The notes under the pieces are model-generated. The model was not told the DNA's origin, searched no databases, and saw only the letters and a list, made by a program, of their open reading frames with translations. Both the position numbers and the translations under genes were made by a program. 64,000 bases of DNA from Symbiodinium natans (Eukaryota > Sar > Dinophyceae > Suessiales > Symbiodiniaceae): positions 910,526-974,525 of the forward strand of contig CAJNDS010002191.1 in NCBI GenBank assembly GCA_905221605.1. The letters run 5' to 3'. This document shows, one piece after another, positions 44,470 through 55,380 of the stretch; within the stretch, counting starts at the first letter, position 1, and every line of letters begins with the position of its first letter.

Positions 44470-45351
44470 CTGCAGTTGGGGGGCTGATCTTCCACAATCC
44501 CTTGCATGCGCATGAAGATAGAAACGCAAAAGGAAACATGACGATGACTTATGGAACCGGAAGTGGGTGCAAGGCCTGCAGGTTGGGTGGTTCATTCGCC
44601 TCCTTCTTTCGTGGTGTGGGGGGGCCAGGTAGCTCCTGTGAGATGGATCATTGTCGGGATTGAGAACCGCTTCCAAAAGCAACCTGCCGCACCAGGGCAC
44701 GCACCACTGGGGTCCTGATGTTAGGGTTTTGGGGTGAAGCTCAGGTTTACAGCTCCCGGCCAACAAGAATCAAATGGAGTACATACCACAACTACGAGGA
44801 CGAGGTTTGGACCCTGAAACCCAATGCATCCCTAAAGAATTGGCCCTTGAGCTGAGGACTCGGTCGCCAGGACCTGGCCATCCCCAGGTGCTTTGCAGCG
44901 TCGGGATTGAAGGTTCAAGTGGCGCAGGGCACAACAACCAAGCTCCGGAGCCCAGCCTGCTTTGCATGGGAGGGCGCGCTCCAGCACGTCCTGGCGGGTT
45001 CCGGGCCCAAAACCTTTCAGTGTCGGGCGGTAGGCCTAGAATTTCGGGCGCTTGGCCTTCAAGTAAGTGAGCGCATGGAGAGTTGGTTTCAACTTCCGGG
45101 TAGGAACACGTTGACCATCTTCAATCAACAAATAAACAGAAAGAACAATAACTTGGACACCTACAGCAGAATGGAGTCGAGCTGTCCTGGAAGACGTACA
45201 CAGAGGAGCCATACTGTTGCCTCACAAAAGCGTGTTAGGGACATGGGTTTTTGTCCCACGGTTTCGCGCATCCTCTCAGACTCCCACATCGACGGGCAGT
45301 CGACGAAGCCATTCTTCTTGTCCTTAAGCATTGGATCATCGGGCACAAATT
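44470..45351 (-). CDS. Probable multi-exon gene, function unknown
   Basis: Exon 45351..45226 (acceptor ACCGCAACCAG, donor GTGAGG) reads FVPDDPMLKDKKNGFVDCPS and MWESERMRETVGQKPMSLTR. It is hydrophilic, and its reading frame is unmistakably better than the others. Downstream blocks at about 44700..44640 (WCVPWCGRLLLEAVLNPDND) and 44510..44450 (GIVEDQPPNCSYQMLPATS, after a T-rich acceptor) are probably later exons. An upstream block at 45560..45430 is also coding-like. No family is recognised. Confidence 0.48.
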
Positions 45352-45980
45352 CTGGTTGCGGTCTCTAAACAACCCCTCTGTTCCTGTGCCAATTGTAGCT
45401 TCCTATATTGGGGACAAGCCCCCCTCCTCCCCACAAACCCTTGTCAGCATGGGCTTCCTCTCAACTGCGGAACTGCATCCCTTCTCAGCTGTTGGGCCGC
45501 CCCGCCGGATTGAAACTTCGGACCACGCCGGTGTGGACCCTCGAGGTGTGGCACGGAATGGCTTATGAAAGGCATCCGGTATTGGCACATGCCATCAGCA
45601 AGGTGCAGGGCCTCACATGGTTTGGGGACCCGGCTGGCGGACTGTCTAAATGCGAACGTAGCGAGAAACAGTGGTCTCTGAGACAGCGTGTGCGGGTGTG
45701 TGTATGTGTATCCTTTGTTGCTCGCAACCCTGAATCATTGGGGCCACCTTTGTATTGAAATATGAAAGTACATTTCATGCACATAACACCCTTTACAATG
45801 CCAGAGCTACTACAGAACTACCGCCACTTATCCTCATGACATCTCATGACTGCCAATCATTCATGCTTCCCTCCACCGGGAAACCCGGTGGCCCTGGCTG
45901 CCCAAATCCAAGCCAACCCAGACGACCAAACCCACCCTTATCCCGACTTAACCGGAACCCAAAATCCGTCGCATATGTAG

Positions 45981-46111
45981 ATTTCAACCCTTGGATGTTC
46001 CGCAATGGCCAGCCGCAAAGGCCCCGTCAGGCAATCCACAGGAAGCGTCACGAATCAAGCCACACCAAGCTGCAGATACAAGAGTCGGATGCTCTGGATG
46101 AGATGGGGCAT
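45981..46111 (+). CDS. Candidate plus-strand exon, function unknown
   Basis: It lies between GCATATGTAG and a strong GTATGTG donor and reads FNPWMFRNGQPQRPRQAIHR and KRHESSHTKLQIQESDALDE MGH. The same frame is open upstream to about 45755. TA microsatellites (46120..46250) follow in the presumed intron. A weaker minus-strand reading exists. Confidence 0.4.
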
Positions 46112-46499
46112 GTATGTGGATATATAAATATATATGTATATATGTATATGTATATATATATATATGCGTTCTCTTGTTTGTATACATAAAATGATAACAT
46201 GTAATATATATATATATATATATATAGTATGTATATACATATATGCTACCCCCCCCAGCGACCTACCCTTTTTAGGCCTTTTTAGGCCTTTTTAACAAAA
46301 AATAACAAAGAAGGCCCAAAAGTCGCGTAGTTAATCACCGGGTAATGAAGGACAGTTACTGGGACACCCACCTCACAGACCCCGATAAGCCAGCATTGGA
46401 AGAATCTACATTTTGAATCTGAAGCGGACAATGCTGTTTTTAGATGTTTAGATCAGTGTTTTTCTATGCAAATTGTGCCTTTCAAGGGCAATTAATGTT

Positions 46500-47235
46500 T
46501 TGTTGAGCAACTAATTAATTTATACAATTGTGTTTGTACGAGGCAAAGTATTAATCAAATAGTGAAACATTTTTCTTGGTTCTATGCGAATTTAGCTACT
46601 GGAGTTATTATTCAGCAAAGAGCCCAATTTGAAGTGAATACTATTTAAAGGAACATACTCAACCAAGATACGAAATAAACACCATTCTCAACCAAAATAT
46701 GGCAAAGTGTGCGTTTAAAGTGCAAATACTGTATTTATACAATTGTGGCTGTACTAGGCAAAGTATGCTCTCTGAAAAGTCCACTGAAATACCTTATGTT
46801 TACATATTCATGAATCGTTTTTATTTTTGAAATAATCATTTTATGCGAATTTAGCTACTAGAGTAATTATTAAGCAAATAGCCCAATTTGACTCAAGTGA
46901 ATACCATTTAAAGGACCATACTCAACCAAAATACGAAAGAAGCACCATATTCAACCAAAATATGGCAAAGTGTGGTTTAAAGGGCAAATAGTTCTTTGTT
47001 GAGCAACTAATGCATTGAAACAGTTGTGTTTATACCAGGCAAAGTATTCTTGAAGTACTATCTGCAAAGTCAAATGAAACACCTTATGTTTACATATTCA
47101 TGAAACAGTTTTTTTGAAGTATTCATTCTATGCGAATTTAACTACTAGAGGAATTCTTAAGCAAATAGCCCAATTTGACTCAAGTGAATACTATTTAAAG
47201 GACCATACTCAACCAAATACGAAATAAACACTTGC
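46500..47235. repeat. AT-rich satellite, three units of about 240-260 bp
   Basis: Each unit contains GAGCAACTAAT or TACAATTGTG, AGGCAAAGTATT, TATGCGAATTTAGCTACTAG, AAGCAAATAGCCCAATTTG, TTTAAAGGACCATACTCAAC and CAAAATATGGCAAAGTGTG in that order. Divergence between units is moderate. No coding sequence is credible. Confidence 0.88.
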
Positions 47236-47480
47236 GGAAATGGAAACGGTTCTACCTACATAACAATGAAACAAAGATTGCTGAAGTATTCACTAAAGAC
47301 CACTTATATACTATGTCTGAAAAGCACAATTTGCATGAGCAAGCTTAAAGATGCACAATAATGGAAATAGAAGCGGTTCTACTTACATAACGATGAAACA
47401 AAGATGTCTGAAGTATTCAATAAAGACCACATATATACTATGCTTGAAAAACGCAACTTGCACAATCAGGCTTAAAAAAT
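47236..47480. repeat. AT-rich tandem repeat, two units of about 125 bp plus a distant third
   Basis: The sequence GGAAATGGAAACGGTTCTAC ... CTTAAAGATGCACAATAAT is followed by a similar unit, and a decayed third copy lies at 47820..47930. The short plus ORF at 47351..47599 is read through it and is not called. Confidence 0.82.
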
Positions 47481-47934
47481 GCACAAGAATCCTAGAAAAG
47501 TACTTAGTGAAGGCCATACACAAGCAAATTCGCAAATACATAAAAACATCCAAAAGCGCAAGCTTTTCAGGAGAATCTCTGGTAAAGTTTGGATTATAGG
47601 ATTTTGGGGTATTCCTGGACGAGTAGGCGTCACTTTCTAAGCAAACAATTCTAAGCAATAAATGCTTTTTCTCAAGACAAGTATTGCAAATGCTGCTTCT
47701 AGATAATTAATCGCATTTACCAGGCAAATATTATCCATGCGAATTGAGCTACCAGAGCACCAGGTAATGGCTGAATAAGGTCTACTACACTTGAGTACAA
47801 CCAAAAGATGCACTAAACACTAGCGGCTCTACTTACATAATAACGAAACAAATAGTTCTCAAGCACTAGAAAGACCACTTGTATACTACTTCTGAAAAGC
47901 ACAATTAGCATAAGCACACTTAAAAATGCGTAGT

Positions 47935-48232
47935 TGTTGCCTCGTGACCGTGAAGGCAAACCAAAAAGCCAAAATACCAAAACCAAAAAACCAAAAATAC
48001 CAAAACCAAAAAAACCAAAACTAAAAAATCCGAAAATACCAAAAGAAACAATTTTCCGGGACTCTTGGAGAAGCCTCATAGGGATTTCCTGAGAGTCCCG
48101 GAAAATTGTTTTTTTTGGTGTTTTTGGTTTTTTTGGTTTTGGTTTTTTTGGTTTTTTTGATTTTGTTTTTTTGGTTTTTTTGGTTTTGTTTTTTTGGTTT
48201 TTTTGATTTTGTTTTTTTGGTTTTTCTACTGT
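47935..48232. repeat. Foldback with perfect 20-bp core and CCAAAA/GGTTTT arms
   Basis: The sequence ACAATTTTCCGGGACTCT near 48049 is exactly inverted at 48092..48109, with a 26-base loop. Outside the core the left arm is AC-rich CCAAAA repeats and the right arm is TG-rich GGTTTT repeats, about 100 bases each, so the whole can form one long hairpin. It may be a mobile foldback element or an expanded hairpin repeat. Confidence 0.85.
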
Positions 48233-48808
48233 CCCGTGTATGCGATTTTAGTTGTATTTTAGTCTACGCCCTAGGAAATACGCTATATTGCACACCGAGT
48301 TTGCTTGCAGTGCAGCTGGGTGACTTGAGACAAGGCGAAGAAGGGCAGGTCACTGGGGGGGGGTACCATGTATATATATATAGTCTTATCTGATTTTGAA
48401 TATTCTATCATTTTGTTTGTACTTCGGGCCCCGGGCGGCTCCCCGGATTGTATCCGTTCTGGCGGAGACATCCTTGGGCCTTGGGAGACTTGAGAAGGCC
48501 TAAATTGGGGCTCGGAGTTCTGCTTCCTCTGGCCAAGGGTTTAGGGCCTTCAGGATTTAGGGTCGGGGTTTAGGGGTTTTAGGCCCTTTAGGGCTTCTTG
48601 TTTGGTTTAGGTTCAGGCTTTAGGGTAGAAGCGTGGTTGAGAATGCGGGCCTGAAAATCTCACATTCCTTCGCTCATGCTCGGGCAAGGGCCCACCAAGT
48701 CTTCTTTATGAAAGCCTGCGCACCCCTAAACCTTGACTCGGTGGGGCGGACGGAGGGTACGTTGCAGTTGCTGCGAGGATGCACCTTTTCCATGGATGCG
48801 CCTCCGCT
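48233..48808. other. Spacer downstream of the Oxa1-like gene
   Basis: TTTAGGG-like words lie at 48535..48620 and a degenerate copy of the CTCGGACAAGCC motif near 48675. No ORF or exon is convincing. The 3' untranslated region of the Oxa1-like gene should begin at 48808. Confidence 0.35.
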
Positions 48809-49771
48809 TCACGATCGCAGTCTCCAGCCTGCGCTGATCTTTGGCGGTGTCCAGCAATACTTTCGATAAAACCATGTGATGCCAGCTGTGTACAATCCAT
48901 TTGTGGCAATGAAGAGAAAAGTCGCTGCAGGCAAGCTGCCTGCCGTCCAGGGCACCCACGTCAGAAACGCCCCCCTCATGACCATTTTGAAATACTCCGC
49001 CGTCTCTTCCTGCCCTGGCTGGGGTGGGTTGGCATTGAGCTCGGCGTTCGCCAGCAGCGCAAGCGCGGAGAGGCAGGGCAGAACACCATAGGGATCCGGC
49101 AGCACCAAGGAGTCCATCCAGAGGCTGGACGATGTCACGAAGCTTCGAAAGGTATCAGGGTGGTTCATGATGCCGTAGAGGGCCCCAAAGTAAGTCAGGC
49201 CTAGGGGCAGCACGACACCGAGCTGGTAACCCAGGCCTTGCACTGGGGAAAACCGGGTCTCCTCCGTGAAGGCCTGGAAGCGCGCGGTGGCCTTTTGAAG
49301 GTCGGCTTCCGCCTTCGCCGCGCCCGCAGCCCCACCGCCGTCGCGCCCGCCCCGCCGCGCCTGCGCGTCGGTGTAGGCTTTCGCCAGCTCCATGTAGACG
49401 GGCATCAGCACAAAAGCATCGCAGCGGCGTTTCAGCGATTTGACATTCCAGGGAGCTGTAGCAAGCCGTGTTAGCAGCGCTGCCACGACCACAGCAGCGC
49501 CCGCATCACCGGTGGCTGAGTGAAGCAGCAAGAGACTTTGTTGCAGCGTGTCCATCAGCAGCCACGGCTGATAAACCTCCAGCGGGTTGACACCCACATC
49601 TGATGCCGCAGCACGCAGCAAGAGGAGTACCTCCTCTTCCGAACTGGCTCCGGCTCCGGCAGGCAGCACACCTCCGGCGAAGCCACGCGGTCGTGGTCCC
49701 CATAATCCCCATAGCGGCCGTCGTGCCGGTGCCAGTGCCCGGCCGAGCCGAAGGACCCGACTCAGCGACAT
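48809..49771 (-). CDS. Oxa1/YidC/Cox18-family mitochondrial membrane-protein insertase
   Basis: This intact 320-residue protein is in one exon from ATG 49771. Residues 1-34 (MSLSRVLRLGRALAPARRPL, then RGFAGG) are an arginine-rich mitochondrial presequence with an R-x-F-type cleavage context. The Oxa1 core follows. The first helix is about 90-112 (SATGDAGAAVVVAALLTRLA), with Arg102 at the position of the conserved groove arginine. The charged loop is 113-175. The second helix is about 182-204. The loop DPYGVLPCLSALALL is at about 226-240, and the last helix is at 272-301 (LPAATFLFIATNGLYTAGIT). By family it inserts proteins, such as respiratory-chain subunits, into the inner membrane from the matrix side. 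The C-terminus after the last helix is short (about 20 residues), lacking the long ribosome-binding tail of yeast Oxa1, so a Cox18-like role is equally possible. A relative of plastid Alb3 is less likely because the presequence is mitochondrial in type. Confidence 0.88.
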   Translation of the reverse strand: MSLSRVLRLGRALAPARRPLWGLWGPRPRGFAGGVLPAGAGASSEEEVLLLLRAAASDVGVNPLEVYQPWLLMDTLQQSLLLLHSATGDAGAAVVVAALLTRLATAPWNVKSLKRRCDAFVLMPVYMELAKAYTDAQARRGGRDGGGAAGAAKAEADLQKATARFQAFTEETRFSPVQGLGYQLGVVLPLGLTYFGALYGIMNHPDTFRSFVTSSSLWMDSLVLPDPYGVLPCLSALALLANAELNANPPQPGQEETAEYFKMVMRGAFLTWVPWTAGSLPAATFLFIATNGLYTAGITWFYRKYCWTPPKISAGWRLRS

Positions 49772-50059
49772 GGGTCCCCGACTTCACGAAGTACGAGTAT
49801 TCTAGCACAATTGACACCTCCTTGGGCCCAAGACATGTGCGAACATGTGACGACAGACATCAGACAACGAAAGCCATGCCTCGAGAAGTACCTTGCAGCC
49901 CTAAGCATGGCACCGCTCGTCGCCCTGCATTACCCGAAGCTTGAAATCTCAATTTCCGAACCACACCGCGGCGAAAATTTGGCACCCAGGCGTTTGCCCT
50001 TCTCGCCGCCTTTCATGGGCGGCGGTGGCTGCTGCACACCTCGTCAGGTACGTCTCATG

Positions 50060-50302
50060 CTGAGCATGAGGCTGAAGCTTCATGAACGCATCCACTGTGC
50101 AGAGCCATCCCTGAGCCTGGTGGCACTCCTTTGAAGCCAGGACTGATCGGCCCCTTCTTGCCGCCTGAGACAGGCAAGTTGCGGTCTCCAGGGTTTCGAG
50201 ATGTTTCGAGTTCGTGCACCCTGGGAGCAGGGCCAGGTGGGACAAACATGGTTTCCATGGTTCTTAGTAGCACAAGGTGTGCGCCACGGGCCGCATCTAG
50301 GG
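50060..50302 (-). CDS. Probable exons of a gene just upstream of the Oxa1-like gene
   Basis: Exon from 50302 (acceptor ACCTTTCCGCAG) reads LDAARGAHLVLLRTMETMFV, PPGPAPRVHELETSRNPGD and RNLPVSGGK to about 50150. A second block at about 50125..50065 reads AQGWLCTVDAFMKLQPHAQH E. The plus strand is also partly open here (49907 onward, a possible ATG start with a GTACGT donor at 50053), so the strand is not fully certain. No family is recognised. Confidence 0.4.
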
Positions 50303-51007
50303 CTGCGGAAAGGTTCGGATTGCGCGTTGAAGGAAGCCAGGCCAAAGATTTGAGGCTTGGAGGTTCAAGTTGCTTTGATCTTCAATCCTTCCTTGGGTGG
50401 CCTGCTTTAAGTTGAAAGTCGGTCGGAAAATTGGGAAAGAAGGGACATGATCAGAAGACTGGAAACTCTGAAAGTTACCTAAGTGTGTGCGAAGCCAGGT
50501 GGAGGCCCGGGGGCATATGGCCCGGACCAAAACGCTGATTCCTTCCGTCAGTCCTCCGCGACCTTCGACCAAGCCCATCAATGGCGCAGAGGACACACAA
50601 CCCAAAACCCTGGATACTCTTCTGGACATACACTTCCGCCGCCTGCCAAAATTCATCTCCAGTTCAAGAACACGAAACCCTGACCCCACTACCACCCCTC
50701 CGGCACCGCGCCTTTCGCGCCTTTTGCGTCGAATCTATCGGCCGGACCCGGGCCCTTGTGGCCCATGGGGGGCCTCAGAGGCTACGGTTTGGGCGTCAGA
50801 CTCACCGGAAGTTCCTTGAACTTAGACTGCTGGCTGCCTGGGTTGATGAGACCCGAAGCTTTCAAACGGTGCTCACAGCTGTCCACTGCTCAAGGTTCTG
50901 CAATGTTCTGAGCCTATTTTGCCCTTCAAACATGAACATCCTGCCCCAAAATCGCTGTGGCTCGCCACACCCCTGGGTGCCTCGATGGGGGAAATGTGAC
51001 ACCGTAC

Positions 51008-51301
51008 CTGCTCCGGGCGACATATTGGCATGTTGATGTGGCTATGGCAAGATGTAGTGAGGCTGTCCATCCCAATCGAATCGCCATGCTCAAGAGGAGT
51101 GTACAGTCGCTGAATCTGAACATCACTGACTTGAGGCCCTGGCCCTTCCCTGGGTGAGGGCTGCTCCCGCTGGAAGCCTCCACAAAAGCACCCAGGATCT
51201 TCGGGATCCCGCATGATCATATCTTGAATGAAGTCAGAACCCTGATCCGACATGGCCCGGAAACCCCGCCAGTTGGCAACTGTAAACCCTGATGCGGCAA
51301 C
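51008..51301 (-). CDS. 294-base exon, function unknown
   Basis: It lies between GTACGAGTCAAG and a GTACGG donor and holds exactly 98 codons. It reads VAASGFTVANWRGFRAMSDQ, GSDFIQDMIMRDPEDPGCF and, near its end, SHINMPICRPEQ. The open frame continues upstream to an ATG at 51388 (MLCRCFAGAWTCDAFFPPRF), which could be an alternative start. It is the longest clear exon among the unrecognised ones. Acidic, Cys-containing, no known motif. Confidence 0.58.
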
Positions 51302-53565
51302 CTTGACTCGTACACAACGGGGATCAGGGAACCGTGGTGGGAAAAATGCATCGCACGTCCAAGCACCCGCAAAGCACCGGCAGAGCACCTTGGAGGCCTC
51401 TACCCCTGGGCAACGTTGGAATCTTCAACCCCACCCTCCGAACCGCTTTGGGATCCCTAAAATTTCCAGGCATCAACTCAACCCTACAGCCCTGAAAGGC
51501 CCCGAAAACTGGCCTCAACAGCAAGGGTCCACAAAAACCCTGAGAGGCCCTAAGACGCCGAGACCTTTGGGTGGTGCGAAGTCGCCACCCTTCTTGCCGC
51601 CTTCGGAGTGCTCTCAGATTTTCGGGCTGAGGGCATGCGGGCGATGCTCTCTCACGAGGCAAAGCTTCCAAGCCTGCGTTCACAGGCTTGTGGACTTCAG
51701 ACTTCAGGGTGGTGTTTTTTCTCTCTCTTGTTTTCGGGATGTTGGCCTTTGGCTTAGGTTAAGCTTTGGGCTTGCAGAACTCGAACAGCCCATGCAAACA
51801 CCGTACCGATAGCCAGGTGTCCGGTCAGCAGTCTGCAAATAAAATGGTCAACGTCACCAGGGCTGGGCAGGCTTTCTTCTGAGCCACACATGCCTCCCTC
51901 CCGTCCAGGTACCTTTGCCAGCTACTCGGCCTAAGTTTCCTTAATGGATCTGCAAGCCAAGAAAGGCCTGGTCAACCCCGAAATCCTATCCTGCGCCGAG
52001 AAAGCCCGCTCAACAACTGCGCTGGACTGTCATCCTTGCACGGTCCAGACTCGAACCTAACAACCCCAGTTTCGACGTGACCTTTCGCGTGCGTCCCGAA
52101 GCCAAAACCAACAAAAACTAAGGGCCGGAGAATTAAGTTAGGATTTTTTGTTGTTTTGTTTTTGGAGTCTTTTGTTTTTTGCTTTAGGGTTTAGGGTTTA
52201 GGGTTTTTGGGGTTTAGGGTTTAGGGTTTAAGGTTTAGGGTTTAGGTTTTAGGGTTTAGGGTTTAGGGTTTAGGGTTTAGGGTTTAGGGTTTAGGGTTTA
52301 GGGTTTAGGGTTTAGGGTTTAGGGTTTACCAATAGCAAGGACAAAAAACAAAAAAATATCCTAAAAACAATAGACCTCCAAAACTAACTCTCCTGAAGCT
52401 GAAGTCCTCAGAACCCTCAACCCTCAACCATCCTAAACCCCCTCTTACAAAGCCTCCCATTTCGGAGCCCCTTCTTTGCGCCTGCTCGGATAGGGCCAGG
52501 GCTGTGCACCACTGGGCCCGTACCGGCGCAACCCCCGAGCCGGTCGGTGCGCGTGAAGACGCTGCCTTTGCTACCTAAGAGCCTCGGCGACTGGGCTCTT
52601 TGGGGCTTTGTGGGTTAGGGGGGGGGGGGGCGGGTAGGGCGGGTTGGGGGGTCCCGACCCCACTGAACACTTTACACGAAGGCTTCTAACCCCGACAAAC
52701 CAGAACCTTGATGGGTTTAAGCGGTTCGGGTTTGTTGTTTTTTCTCTTTGTTGTGTTTGTTCTTTCATTTCTGTTTTTTTTTTCCTTTTTTTTTTGGGGG
52801 GGGTCCTGGGATTAGCGGGAGTCTGTGCAGTGCGCCTGCTTAGGTTGTGTCTGAGCGCATAAATGGGATGTCAAGGGCCTGCGCCGCCCGGGGTGCTGGC
52901 TACTCGGACATGTCAGGCGCGGCTTCTCTGAAGTTTAGACTTGGTTGACATGTGTGCTGTGAATGTGCCAGAATGAGCCAAAGCAACAATTAACAGACCA
53001 GAAGTCAAAGTCTGTAACAATAGTAAACTTCAAGAAATTGAAAGCATATAAGGTGGCTTCAGAAAGCGAAGCAAAGATATCCATCTAAACAATACGTGCA
53101 AGTGGCGGAAACATTGTGGAGAAAGAAGTTTCGGGGGGCACCGGTTTTAAGTCTGGGCACAAGAACCATCCCCCCACACATTGCCCCAGCGATGACTGCC
53201 AATGAACCTCCAGGCACTAGCCCTAAACCCTCAACCCTAAACCCGAAACCTTTTAAACCCTGAACCCCGGACATCCCTACACCCTGAACCACAAGCCCTC
53301 CTGTAAATGGAAGCACTTGGCCAGCAGGACCCGAGGCCATCACCCCTTCGGCGCCGGGGTGACCATGGGCCTAGGGGTCTGAGGGTCTCAGGGTTTAGTG
53401 GGTTAAGGGGGTTTAAGGGCTTGCTTCCTCGGGTTTTACGGTTTTTCCCACCCAAGGTTTAAGGTTTGAGGTTTCGGGGATTAGGCTCGTTGTTGTTCGG
53501 CCGTAGGGTGTCTTGGACTTCAGCTCAGGACTCTCGCTCTGAACTCTGAATCCTCGAAGTGTTGA
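51302..53565. other. Spacer with telomere-type repeats
   Basis: A TTTAGGG array with about ten perfect units lies at 52185..52328. A possible last exon on the minus strand at 53208..53059 reads LAVIAGAMCGGMVLVPRLKT, FFLHNVSATCTYCLDGYLCF and a stop; it is membrane-like at its start. Otherwise T- and G-rich low complexity (52735..52800) and no gene. Confidence 0.5.
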
Positions 53566-53680
53566 TATGGCGGTTTACGACAATAAGGGACCCAATATAT
53601 AAACCCCCAAATCGTAGGATCCCTTCTAATAAGGACCCCTCATAAGGTACCCCTTCTATCGTAAACCCCCATATCGGTTT
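53566..53680. mobile_element. MITE-like element related to the TTTCCGAAAT family
   Basis: Its ends GATATGGCGGTTTACGA and TCGTAAACCCCCATATCGG are inverted, with AATAAGGGACCC and ATAAGGTACCCC inside as in the other family members. A related fragment follows at 53765..53870. Confidence 0.75.
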
Positions 53681-53891
53681 TCAGGTTGTTGGGCGCCAAT
53701 GTGGCCCTCCCAGCCATGGCTTTCCTGGCACCTCTAAGACTTCCCCTGAACAACCAGATCAAGCATGTGGGGGGGGGTTGTTTCTGTATTGGGGTCCCCT
53801 TATAAAGTTCCCGATTTTGTAACACCTCCAACCAGGGCCCTAATTTTGGAACCACCTCCTCTTGAAACCCTAGGACATCCTAGGACCACAC

Positions 53892-54388
53892 AAGGGGTCC
53901 GAAAGAGAGCAGCTCGAGCCCCGCACTCTCTGCGGAAGCCTCGGGTGAAGCTGCTGGCTGCTAGCATGCTTTCACGATGCTCGGCGGCTAGCGCAATCAA
54001 CAACTGCATATATGTATATGTATGTATATAAATATACACACGTATGCAGGCATGAATGTGGGCGCGTCTCTGGAACTGTTGCTTAAGTTTTTGAATTGAT
54101 GTCTGCATGTGCAATTCTGGCTTCTTTGAAGTTATGCTATTGTCGTGCCTCCTTTGGCATCTCCAGCGCCCGCACCCTGTCGCAACATCCAGCGTTTGTC
54201 ATAGACTCTCTCGCACTCGCAGGGCTTAGGGCATGAGATGTGGAGAGCTTCTCGGCTCACGAGGTTGGCGAGGGTCATCCCATTTCCAACTGGCGTTTCG
54301 GTTCCCACCGAGCTTATCTGGGCTGTACGACTTGTAAAGCACTACCATCGAGCGAAGCTGAGACATCATGAATGTGAAAGATTCCATC
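53892..54388 (-). CDS. Probable gene with two joined exons, function unknown
   Basis: Exon 54388..54329 (acceptor GAAATTGCAG, donor GTACAG, 20 codons) reads DGIFHIHDVSASLDGSALQV. It joins in phase to 54003..53892 (acceptor ATATATGCAG, donor GTGTGG), which reads LLIALAAEHRESMLAASSFT and RGFRRECGARAALFRTP. Other frames of the first exon (MESFTFMMSQLRSMVVLYKS) and the plus strand are also open, so the first exon is less sure than the second. No family is recognised. Confidence 0.48.
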
Positions 54389-55380
54389 CTGCAATTTCCT
54401 CCGAATCAGAATCCTGCAGATCTTATCCGTCCCACCATTTGCCTCGACTCAGGGTCCAACCTAAACCCTGTCAACCAAACACGTTACAAAGCAGAGACTA
54501 CGTTGCTTCGGCCGCTCTGAGCTACGGTGCGGCCGCGAACCAGCCCAACCAGCCCGGAGAACTGTAGAGAAAGATGCGAGAGGGGAGTACGACGAATTTC
54601 AGCTCAATCAGCACAGCCCTCATTCTTGAAAGGGTCTTTTTCAGAGGGAGTTTTCAGAGGGCATGTGAACAAGGCCGCGCGGCATCCCCAAGCCTTCAGC
54701 GTGCGGAAGACGCCACCATCTTTGCCTCTGCACGAAACCCTGCCCCTCCCCGAATCACAACTCGTCGCTGGGTTCGCTGTCTGCAAATATTGGGGTGCTT
54801 TGTGGGCTTTTTTTTGTGAAGGGCCAAGTGCCTTCCGTGGCCCGGATCGTCCCTGGCCTCAGCTGACGTTCGTGGCATCGTGGCAACCGGTTCATCTGGT
54901 TGGCGGCTCAACACGCGTTTGCATCAGCGTAGGCTGCTTGTCCCAACAATGTAGGCCCGGACCCTTTGCCGTTGGTCGCGGCAGCGCCTGCACATCCAGG
55001 CCCATGCACTTTGCACATCCGGAACCCCTCAAGATCCTCAAGACTGGCCTTTGAAAGGGCCGGGTCCTTTCTTCCCAACAACAAACCTGGGCCACTGCAC
55101 CACTACAGCGTCACGGTCTGGTCCCGTCACATGCCCCATTTTAACATGCGAAAAGAAGCTGCAAGCATTGAGCTTGGATCGAGACTGATACTTAATCTGA
55201 GATTTCTGAGATTGCCGCGCAGCAGGTGCTGGTGACTGTTTGCCACCTTTGGCCTTGGTTTGGTATCTTGATATGGCAGAAATGGCAGAGCTACCCGTCA
55301 CCTTCTCAAAAAGGACTCAGTGTCCAGCTGGCCATGCCATCCTGCGCCTTGTTGGGATGGCATCCAGCCCATGAACAAAA
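54389..55380. other. Coding-like but unresolved stretch
   Basis: Both strands carry long open frames. A minus block at 54780..54604 reads DGGVFRTLKAWGCRAALFTC to a stop at 54604. Another at 55290..55150 reads either ISRYQTKAKGGKQSPAPAAR or HQHLLRGNLRNLRLSISLDP. Exons are likely present, but the frame cannot be chosen by eye. Confidence 0.3.

Noticed and set aside
46500-47660. Possible CRISPR-like array
   Set aside because: Units are long (125-260 bp) without short constant repeats and unique spacers; it is an AT-rich satellite.
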